Assembly (NCBI GenBank): GCA_014526335.1
Contig: JACTAT010000029.1
Span: 62,001-126,000, forward strand
Direction: 5' to 3'
DNA length: 64,000 nt
From: Chrysaora quinquecirrha
Taxonomy: Eukaryota; Cnidaria; Scyphozoa; Semaeostomeae; Pelagiidae
Part shown: positions 55,401 to 64,000 of the stretch, in pieces
Layout: every line of letters starts with the position of its first letter
Numbering within the stretch: position 1 is the first letter of the stretch
Position numbers and translations under genes: made by a program
Notes under the pieces: generated by a model
The model's input: only the letters and a program-made list of their open reading frames with translations
What the model was told of the DNA's origin: nothing
The model's database searches: none

Positions 55401-56404
55401 TTAAATGAAGAGCCAGGACTTCTCAAAGGAAATACTGAAAGCCATTTAGACTCCTTTTTCATTTCAATGAAGAAAATAAGTTGCTTGAAACAGATTGAAT
55501 ATGAATATATTGTGAAAAAGAATTGAGAGAGAGTCTGTTAACATCTTACACATACATTTCAGTTGTAGTTGCCCACTGTTAAGTTAGGCTTAAAGATATT
55601 GTTCATGTAGCTTTGCGGCAGTGCAAATTTTTATTTTGAAACATATCTTTTCAAGATAGTTTCACACATGTCAATCAAATTACCTTAGTCCCTCATGTTA
55701 GGTACAAAGAGTCTACTGTCAGCTCTTATCGGCACTTAGTCACTCATCCTAAGCAAGCACTTTAGAGTACCTTTAGGTTTAAGAATAATAATACCAAAGA
55801 TGAAACGTGAGTTCCAATCTCCTTGATTCAAGCCTGATTTAGGCAGTCAAGTCCATCTGATAATATCCATACATATATAAGGATACAAAAGAGCTGATGC
55901 ACAAGAAGAAACTAAAAATTTTGATCTGAATACTTTGAAACTTATACAAACAAATATTAAACTTATAGTACACTTAGGCCTTTCAGATTTACATCCTCAT
56001 CAAAGTGTGTCTAACAATAACTACTAATGACTTTTAAATACAAACAGGTCAAAACATGGAATGACTAATCAATTAATACATAGTTCCTCTTTCAGTGTGT
56101 TATGCACATCATCAATAGACAACGGCATGTCTGGCTTGTATCAACTGCTCTTCATTCTGTAAAAAAGGATTTGAGTCTGTTAATTACATTAAAACGTTAA
56201 TTTTAAAATAGGACTCCTTCAGATTTTTATGCAGAGTTCCACACTGGTTTACATGTTGGGGGAAAAGACAAAAAGAAGTTCCTGTTCTTGACTCAGATAT
56301 ATGATTGTTCATACATTGACTGAACTAAGTTGTTGGCCTGATGTATGTTATTTTGTTGTTGCAACAGTTGCCGGTTGTATTTACACAATATTTCATCATT
56401 TAAA
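55401..56404. other. Non-coding stretch
   Basis: No gene seen; ordinary AT-rich sequence. Confidence 0.4.
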
Positions 56405-56500
56405 AAAAGCTAAACCCACCTGAACCCAGCTGAACCCACCTGAACCCAGCAATAACCCACCTGAACCCAGCAGTCAAGAGTGCTGAACCCACCTGCTTGC
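56405..56500. repeat. CTGAACCCACCTGAACCCAG minisatellite
   Basis: About five imperfect copies of a 10-20-bp CTGAACCCA(C/G) unit. Confidence 0.85.
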
Positions 56501-58213
56501 ACCTTAGAACAATGAAACTTGTTAAGAGGCTTTAAAAAGCTTTTGTGAATATGCAATTAGCACTTGTTTACAAATCGAGGCTCTCCCGAATATCTCTAGA
56601 GTCATAATCAAGATATTCCTTTTTATTAGAAACCTCTTTGCGTTTTTCTTAAAAAAATTATAAAGTTGAACAAAGATGAACAAGTTTTCTATTGTGAACA
56701 TCGGGGGTTGATAATCTAAATGTGTCTAATATGATAATCTAATCTAAATCTAAATTGGGTCCTTGATAATCTAAATGTGTTTCTGAAATTTTATATAGCT
56801 GATTAGTTGATTCAAACAACGAATTCGCATCATTTTTGAGGGGTGAGTTGCCCCTCGCATATAAACATACACACAGTTCTCTTTCACATATTGTGAATAC
56901 TCCAATAAGTCCCCACCTCCAAAAAAGCCCCCCTTGAATAAGCCTCCACCTAAGAATTCATATTTGCAAATAACCTCCGGGGGCTTATTTTAGGATTTAC
57001 GGTATAAAGATTTCTTGAAAAGGCATTTCAAATTTTGTCATTCATTTTTATGCGCTATAGACCCATCTTCATTGAATAAAATGCCATTTTCCCTGACGCA
57101 TTCCAAATTCTGTAAGTATTCTCTAGAGAGATTTTGTAGAGAACCCCGATTTGTAAACAAGCATTGTTTTGCAATAACGGGCCTAAATTTTGATGTCTCT
57201 CTTTGCAAACAGACGCTCACCCCAGGGTAGGCGGTGTGACTTCAGACGATTTGTTCTTTGATTACCGCAAACAAGATAATATTGAGGAAATAAAAGACAC
57301 CACTTTTCAAATTTACTTTGGACCTTTGTTACTTTAATCAAAGAGTTAAAACAATTATATGATTAGTTTTTGTAATATTCATAGAAAAATATACCAAAAA
57401 GTGTCCGAAGTCACTCTGGTTGACTAGGTGAGGGCCTAAGCTATAGGAAACTTGCAACCCTTGCAAAATCAATATAAAAAACAACCGCCAAGGTAGCTAA
57501 ACTTTGTACCTAAACCAAATTTTGGGTGCTAATACGAATTTGGCATTAAAAATATCTTTCTTAAAATACGATTATGATTTGAATTTGCTACAGCACGGTG
57601 TTGCCATGATATGCATATAATCGAGATACATATAATAGAAATTATAACTACTAATGTCTGATGTATTATTCTTAGTTTCCTCATAAATTTTTAGCATCAT
57701 TGTTTTTCTTTTCTGGCTTAAGACTTGGTAGCAATGGTTCTCTGCCCTCACAATAGCATTGTTCAGTGTATGCATTATGCAATACAACAATTCGATGGTA
57801 AAAGAAGAGGAATCTTTGCTTTGGCATTGCACGCAGAAGTTTCTTGAACTTTCAGGCCCATGTAAAGGTTTGTTCACAAACTGGGGTGTTGAGATCTGGA
57901 TACTGATCACAAATTCAATCTGTGCTATAAAGCTCCTTGCACTCGGGCGTTTATGCTTTTTCAGACAGTTCTTGTGAAACTTTCAAGTGACACAGATTAC
58001 ACATGTTGTCATAACAGATGCAAAACTCATGCCACTTTGCAGAATCCACTTCCTTCAATCTTTGGTACAGATACTGTAGTGTAATTAATAGAACTTGAAA
58101 ACAAGAAAACAGTTCTTGTCATGTTGTTGATACAATTGTAGCTTCAGTGTAAAAAGTTTTGATTGCCCCCTTGGGTCTCTAGTGAGGATAGATAAAAATC
58201 ACTAGTTAACAAT
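56501..58213. other. Mostly non-coding stretch
   Basis: A C-rich/G-rich pair near 56905-56995 (AAGCCCCCC and CCGGGGGCTTATTTT) looks like ends of a small decayed inverted-repeat element. A minus-strand frame at 57910-57572 (112 residues, with CVQC) is open, but I recognise nothing in it. Confidence 0.35.
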
Positions 58214-59640
58214 ATGGAAGCTGACTTGGAGAATGTTCTTGTTGAAGCAGGTATGCAATTACAGCATTCAGGTACGTTAGCTTTGTCCCCACCAGTTAAC
58301 AACTGCATAATTTGTTCCTCTCGTCTTGTTATGCACCATAAGCTGACCAAAGCAACCGTCTTCACGGAGGAAGGACCAACTCCAGCCATTAAAATAAATC
58401 TACAATGCCGAAATTGTGCTCCTGCCATCAAATTTGGCTACGCTGCTTTCGGAAACTCTGTAGTTGGCTACAAAAATTATGAAATGCAGTTGAATTTTGA
58501 AACAAGAAGAGACTGGTCACGTTCAAGTAAACTTTTGGCTACTAGCTATTGAATAGCCACCATATAACATGTATATTTTTCATAAGATACTCTTTATAAG
58601 AAACCAAAACCCCCGAATGGCCAAAAATGTAACAAACTTCAGTAATGAAAATTTTTTATGTAGGAACCTTTTTTACGTTTTGTCTATATAGCATTTCTGT
58701 GATAAGAAGATAAACAGAAACCCATATGCACTCAAATAATGATGGATAAATGGGTTTGAAGCATTAGTAAGATAGAATAACTATGTTACCAATGTGGGTA
58801 TTCAAGACATTCTGAAGAAACTTTTAGTACTCAAAATCTGAGCAATTTAAGAAACTTTCAGTACTGAATCAATTTTTAAGGTTCTTATAGATACGTATAT
58901 TGCTTTAAATGTTTATTCCTTTTTCCTTTAACAAGAATTTCCATTTTTAGCGAAACATGAAAGCGCAAAGGAGTTTGTCAACAGAATGTAAAGGTGAATT
59001 GTGCCACATGCATTTTATCAACTGCATATTGAAAAAGAAAAAAAAGAAAGAGGGATGGATTGGGCATTCAAAGGAAAGCAAGACAAGCAGGTCAATGATT
59101 TCATAGAGGATATATAGCTAAATCAGCGTGTAAATTCATAGAAACTCTTCCATGTCTGCCATGAGCTCTATGTGTACACTGAGTAAAGGTGCTGCAAATA
59201 CATTTTTCTGGTAATGTTCTGGCAAATCTTGGGTTAAAGGAATTTTCGTGGGAATTAACCTAATAAAGGAGAAATTTCATTCTCTTATAACATCTGCTGT
59301 TGTAATTCTCACTTTGTCAGGATGTGAAGCATTTACTGCAGAAGATGGTGTGTGGAAGCTAGGCCACCCGCACTGCATGCGGCCAGTTACAAACAAAGCC
59401 AGCAGCATCTCAGAAATAAAGCTACCTGATGTATGTATGAAACAGACAGGGGGGGGGGGCAAAATGAAGCTTTTTGCAAGGAACATGCAATACTTGCGAG
59501 AAGGGAAAAGATACCAACAGGGCTGCGACAATTTCTTAAGGATTTCAGTGGCTTTCAAATTGCAAATGGTAGGTACAGTTCTCACTTATGTGTTCTTTGT
59601 GTTTCTTATTACATGCATTTTGAAGGCAATAGCTTTATAA
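58214..59640 (+). pseudogene. CxC zinc-cluster protein (KDZ-associated type), broken
   Basis: The first piece (ATG 58214 to 58552, 112 residues) has CIICSSRLVMHHKL, then VFTEEGPTPAIKINLQCRNC and GYAAFGNSVVGYKNYE: two CxxC pairs around a strand-rich core. The second (59248 to about 59640) reads LSGCEAFTAEDGVWKLGHPHCM and IKLPDVCMKQ, then after a shift in a nine-G run (about 59450-59458) EAFCKEHAILARREKIPTGLRQFLKDF. The spacing of Cys/His recalls the CxC-type clusters that precede KDZ transposases in metazoans and fungi. No KDZ catalytic domain follows in the window. The region 58553-59247 between them is non-coding and could be an insertion or an intron. Confidence 0.5.
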
Positions 59641-59679
59641 ACAAGGTAGTAAGCAATAGCTTTATAAACAAGGTAGTAA
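59626..59679. repeat. 27-bp tandem duplication
   Basis: Two adjacent copies of CAATAGCTTTATAAACAAGG plus seven bases, at the end of the CxC relic. Confidence 0.85.
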
Positions 59680-60841
59680 GCAACTCAGGTAGATAAAGAC
59701 TTAAGAGGTTTCTGGAATTGTGTCGGAGACTGCTATTAAATAGGGAAATTTAAATGCTCCAATGCAGAGCTTTAGTTTGGGATTGTTCACAAACGATGTC
59801 AACCTTGTATCTGCTTAATTAGAAGTATCAAGGGCTTGAAAATGATGCTCTATAGCGTTATTTTGTGCAGGAATGTGTATTGTATTTCATATTGCTTCCT
59901 TGCAAAATAACTGAGAAAGTCAAAATAGTTGCAAATATTATCTTTTCAGATGAATTGAATATTGCTCATAAATTTTAAATAAATTGAAATTACACCCAGA
60001 AGCTGAAACATCATACTAAGGAACTACTTTCTACTTTCTACTAATACTGGTTCTACTTTCCTTTATTAAGTTGTATGCTGGTTTAGATATATAATTCAAG
60101 TGATAAATGGTTATTGCTACAGGAATTCAAGATATATTACAAATGTGCTGCGGAGCTACAATCGTGGTCAAAGTTAACTGAGACAGGGGACTATTTGTAA
60201 CCAAAATCGAATCAATCACTTTAGGTGATCAGTTTTTTCACCGGAACCCCCCCCCCCAAGTGAATGTTGTTTTTTTTATAGGACATTGACACAGTCACAT
60301 TATCAAACTTTGAAATTACTAACAACATTGACTTGGGGGGAAGGGGAGAAGTATGAAAAGACGATGTGGCTAGTTTTCAGGAAATTTCTCAGGAAATTTA
60401 ACCAAGATAGTCTATGAGCCTAGTTTACAATTTTTGATAAAAAAATATATCGTTTCTGTTTTTTAATACTGGTTGCGCAAATCATTTAGTAGTTTTGAAT
60501 GAAATACACTCCAATTTACTCAATTTACTCAATCCAGACGTTTTTTCTCTTTGCTGGCTATAAAAATTTGAAGAGGAATGCTTGCAGTCCCCGCAAATAA
60601 ATTTTACCGTCTCTTCAACATTGCTGTCTTTCTCAAATGATGATGTGCTTGAGTGGGCCTTTCTAAATGTTTCTCTGTCGCATATGGTAATTTGCGCAAA
60701 TTTGACTGTATCTTGGGTGCTTAACCAACATCCTTTGTATTTAGATTTCACACACAAAAGCAAGCCTTGCTACTCCGTTTTAACTCCGTTTACATCGTTT
60801 CTCAGATAGCATCTTTTTATTTGAAGTGAATATTCGCGGTC
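59680..60841. other. Stretch with one unrecognised minus frame
   Basis: A 93-residue minus-strand frame (60763-60482) has CVKSKYKGC and ICGDCKHSSSNF, a possible zinc-binding pattern, but I cannot name it. A run of 12 C lies near 60248. Confidence 0.35.
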
Positions 60842-61773
60842 ATGTCGAGTGATAAAGTTTTTGAGCTTGACCCAAGGGTTTCTAAAAAAAGTTATATTAT
60901 AACTTATAGCCAAGCTGATGGAGGACATTTCCCTTTTGGCCATAGGGAAGGAGCAGAAAGAGGTAGGCAAAATGGATCAGCAAATTTTGTGTTCAGCCGC
61001 AACTCAAAAAGCAGGCAGGAGCTGATAGAGAGTGCTTGGAAAACGCAAAATGCATCTGACACGATTGCCCGAAGCAAAGTGTCCAGTATGGACATTGTCA
61101 ATGAGGCGACTTCAGGGGCTTGCTCTGAAGGCTGCAATGGTTTGTGGCTTACCTGTGCTAGGGAATTATTAAAAAAAATGGTGTCAATGCCTATATTTTC
61201 GCTGAAGCGATCAGAGAGTTTCCTTTGAAAGGCGATGGAAAGCATCGCAACATAATGATTGTAGGTCCTGCCAACTGTGGCAACACTTTTCTCCTAGACC
61301 CGTTGAACGAGCTATTTTCTAGGTTCACGAATCCTGCCAGCACAAGTTATGCATGGCTTGGTGCTGAAAACGCAGAAATGATTTTCTGGAATGACTTTCA
61401 ATATTCTGTTGATATCTTGTCTTGGAAGAACATGCTTTTACTTTTGGAGGGGCAAACAATTCATTTTGCCGCTCCAAAGTCCAGTTATGCAAAGAATATT
61501 CTCTTCAAGAGGGATACTCCTATATTTGCAACCAGCAAAGAACCAATCAGATACCCAGGCTGGTATAACACAACAGATGAAAGGGAAAATGAAATGATAG
61601 ACATAAGGTGGAATTTCTTTAGATTCTATAGCCAGATTGCAGAGAGAGACTTGAAAGTGGTACCAAGGTGCAAACGCTGCTTTTCAGAGCTTATGTTGCT
61701 TGGAATGGACATTTCATGTATAGAACCTTTAATTCACGCTGCATTTAGCATTCTAGTTAAGTTTTGTTGTTAG
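60842..61773 (+). pseudogene. Rep-like SF3 helicase (parvovirus/CRESS-like relative), truncated and shifted
   Basis: The first piece (ATG 60842 to about 61165) starts with KKSYIITYSQADGG, which resembles the opening strand of a Rep-type protein. It then jumps to a linker with SRQELIESAW and CSEGCNGLWLTCARELL, so the expected nickase (HUH) domain in between is missing. After a shift near 61165 the second piece (61225-61773) is a superfamily 3 helicase core: Walker A GPANCGNT (about 61265), Walker B AEMIFWNDF (about 61375) and the motif C/sensor strand TPIFATSKEP (about 61528), ending near CKRCFSELML. The invariant Walker A lysine is asparagine. Such genes are scattered in invertebrate genomes; whether viral or transposon in origin is unsettled. 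This copy cannot be functional. Confidence 0.65.
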
Positions 61774-61849
61774 TTTGTTTTGTTTTTGTATACAGAGAAT
61801 ACAGAGATGATCATCTTGACTAGGCCTAGTTGTTGAGAAAGTTATAACA

Positions 61850-62048
61850 GGTCACCAACTGATCACCAAAATCATTCTCTAACTTAAGCACCTTATTGCA
61901 CGAGTCACCAAGGGTCACCATTTCTTAAATAAAATAATATATACATATTTTTAAATAGAATGGTGACCCGTTGGTGACTCGTTCAGTGATGTACTGTAGT
62001 TAAGAGATGTCCATGGTGACCCATTGGTGACCAGTTGGTGACTCGTTG
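61850..62048. repeat. GGTCACC foldback
   Basis: GTCACCAA.GGTCACC motifs on the left (61850-61920) are answered by their inverse on the right (61962-62048). The inner hairpin 61901-61981 has a nearly perfect stem (CGAGTCACCA...GGGTCACCATT) around an AT-rich loop. It resembles a small MITE. Confidence 0.7.
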
Positions 62049-62254
62049 CAACCTCATTTGGAAGTATCATTCTTTACAAAAAATTATTTTACAAGCAGGA
62101 ACAGCAAGATGAAAAAATATCAAACACTCACAGTCGAAATACATTTTGCTAGCTATGCGAACAACATACAGTCACCTTTATATTTTGATTTCAATGTTGT
62201 ATATCCTAAACATATTGCATATTATCCTATATAGTAATTGTTTTTCAAGTCTCA

Positions 62255-63240
62255 TTAATACTTCAGCTGATCTCCCTTACAGTTTATTATCATTTGCATT
62301 CTCTTATACATGGATTCTATTGTGTTATCAATTATAGGCAATGGCAAAGACTCTATTGTTCTTCTAATTTTCGTTTCAAGCTGATCCTTGGTTTCTATGC
62401 AAATGTTCTGAGAAATCGCATCTTTGTACAGTTTTCTTTTCACAATGCTAAAAAGTTCTCTATTGGATTCATGTCCGGGCTTCTGGGTGGAATAGAAAAC
62501 AGTTGTGCATTACAGATTCCATCGCTGCCCTGGCTACTTTGCTGTTTTGCGAAGGGTCACCGTCTTGCACCCATAACCGGGAATCTTTCTCCGCTGACTG
62601 TACCATGATATTGAAGTATTCACCGTTCATGTGTTTGTAAGTCTCTTGAATAACTGCTCCTTTCAATGAGAAATGGCTACAATCATCTTTGCATAATTCC
62701 CCCCAGTTCCACACGCCTTTCCTTTGGATGTACAGCCATGCATCAAGCCTTCTCTTTTCATTCTCCAGACACGCCCTCTAGGGGCCAGCGCTTGGTCCTT
62801 AGGTTTTCTCTTGTAAACGAATCCAGCCGCATCCAGATAAAAAGCTATTTTCCTTGTCCAAAAGTCTTCATTGTGCTCTTGAAGCACAGCTCTTGCAAAT
62901 TTCACTCGTTTATCTTTATCTTTGCTGCTTATAAAAGCCTTGGTTGTTCAAAAATCGAGACACTGTTCTGCGCGAAACACCAATAATGTCTGCTCAAGGC
63001 ATTAGTCATTTAACTGTCCAGGTTGGGTCTTGATCTCTTAAAGTGTATACGAGATGGAGAAGCCTTCTTTGATACCTCTTTGACAACTTTTGTGGTCGTC
63101 CCATTGAATTAGCAGCTTTCGTTCTTATAGGGCAATTGTCGTGTTTCCGCACATCCTCTTTCCAAACCTGGTAAATTTGTGCTCTAGATACTCCAGTCTC
63201 TTCTATCAGTCTCCGCACATTTGAATAACTTTTAAATTTG
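62255..63240 (-). pseudogene. Tc1/mariner-IS630-like transposase, broken
   Basis: Minus-strand pieces in order: 63240-63006 a helix-turn-helix with GVSRAQIYQVWKED and GRPQKLSKRYQRRL; 62905-62663 with FWTRKIAFYLDAAGFVYKR (first catalytic D in YLDAAG); 62714-62469 with GAVIQETYKHMNGEYF and LWVQDGDPSQNSKVAR (second D in QDGDP). A degraded segment where PD.NPIE should lie, ending near NRELF (E), leads into 62443-62255. Shifts occur between each pair. The order fits the IS630-Tc1-mariner superfamily with a QDGDPSQN box instead of the usual QDNAPxH. Terminal repeats were not identified. Confidence 0.7.
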
Positions 63241-63294
63241 ATATATGCCTGGTTTTCTGGAGCTATCCGTTAAACCCTTCCCATCTCTAAGGCT

Positions 63295-64000
63295 TTCTGT
63301 TTCAATTTCAATTTCAATTTCATTAATTCATCACCCATTTTGGGTCTAGTAGTTTACAATTTAAACGTAGTTAATTAAAATAAAATTAATTAAATTACGA
63401 ATTACAAAATTGAGGCTACAAGTTAAATATAACAAAAGTACAAAGCGAAATAACTACTCAATATCAATTTACTGTCTGTCCCTTTTCACTATAGTAAACA
63501 CAGTTTTTCAAGAAATTATACTAAATAATGATAGCTATTAATCCACATCTAAGTTTTGCAAGTTAATTATCTTTCGCATGTTTTCTCTCTAATTTGGATA
63601 GGTATATAAATCGTGCCAAATTTGTCAACATGTCCTTATTTTTAAGTTTATTTTTTCTCTTTTAGTTGATGATCTGTTTTGGTCTGTTTCTAAACCAATC
63701 TAAGAGAAATATTCTTCTCTTAGCTTTTTATTTGAGGTGCAATCATATAAGAAGTGCATTTCAATATCAATCGGTTTGGGATCAACATTACAAAAATCAC
63801 AAAATCTTTCATTTTGTGCTTTTCTATTTTTCGAATACCTTTCTGTTTCTATTTTCAATTTATGAGCACTTATAAGTTATCAGTAATTTTATCACGGCAG
63901 CTCTGTGCGTTCTCGATTCTATATATAATAAGTATTTCCCAATGTCAGGTCTGAGGACTCTTTTACAGTTCTGGATACCGTTATTTTCTTTATTACCACA
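63295..64000 (-). pseudogene. LINE 3' end, running off the window
   Basis: On the minus strand, from the right edge, fragments of a LINE C-terminal domain are readable: KLKIETERYSKNRKAQNERFCDFCNVD and IEMHFLYDCTSNKKLREEYFS (about 63840-63690), similar in layout to 54720-54880 of the other LINE. A 3' untranslated stretch follows. The element ends at 63300-63325 in a short (AAATTG)n microsatellite, a usual LINE 3' terminus. The coding part upstream lies outside the window. Confidence 0.65.

Noticed and set aside
59248..59640. Membrane protein with C-terminal hydrophobic helix
   Set aside because: The hydrophobic tail arises only after a shift in a nine-G run; the other frame continues the zinc-cluster protein.

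Overview
This window is eukaryotic DNA: AT-rich, sparse in genes and dominated by transposable-element relics. Several protein families seen here (SANT-domain/'DDVECFFSVL' proteins, BED-like/CxC-type zinc-finger proteins, THAP-DDE transposases, Rep-like SF3 helicases, LINEs whose ORF1 carries a 2A peptide) are ones I associate with marine invertebrates, especially cnidarians. I would guess an anthozoan, but that is inference. Two 500-base runs of N (21252-21751 and 47822-48321) are scaffold gaps.

Layout. 0.2-5.8 kb: a 99-bp tandem repeat, then a minus-strand SANT-domain multicopy gene broken by two frame lesions, with a possible non-coding first exon and promoter near 5.8 kb. 6.2-10 kb: three small inverted-repeat elements and a decayed Penelope-like reverse transcriptase. 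10.7-14.1 kb: the only convincing intact host-type gene, a single 1135-residue reading frame with signal peptide, leucine-rich repeats, a GCC2/GCC3 (ephrin-receptor-like) cysteine-rich region and a polytopic membrane domain. 15.4-20.2 kb: a DIRS-like element with inverted termini next to a BEL/Pao retrotransposon relic. 20.7-31.4 kb: a pogo-like inverted-repeat family (two copies), a broken zinc-finger gene, a LINE ORF1 with a 2A motif, a SWIM-domain ORF between two TTAG-rich arrays, a piggyBac tail, a LINE 3' end, and a DDE-integrase-like pseudogene.

31.6-36.5 kb is the most structured part. It looks like one ISL2EU-type DNA transposon (31588-36459) with matching terminal inverted repeats and an AT target duplication. 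It carries a plus-strand YqaJ-like/PHD/Ulp1-protease gene facing a minus-strand THAP-HTH-DDE transposase. A 1.06-kb long-TIR element has split the PHD region, and a tRNA-derived SINE has landed in the right TIR. 36.6-41.7 kb: a large foldback whose two arms are arrays of a ~175-bp satellite, with a SINE in its loop, followed by a ~149-bp satellite. 41.9-47.3 kb: a piggyBac-like relic and a long broken minus-strand zinc-finger family gene.

50.4-55.4 kb: a nearly full-length APE-type LINE whose ORF1 begins with a hydrophobic segment fused to a 2A motif. 58.2-64 kb: fragments of a CxC zinc-cluster gene, a Rep-like SF3 helicase relic, a Tc1/mariner-like transposase, and the 3' end of another LINE running off the edge.

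Apart from the receptor-like gene, almost all coding traces belong to mobile or multicopy families, so the 'working together' here is nesting of elements rather than a pathway. Family names rest on motif recognition by eye; no database search was possible.
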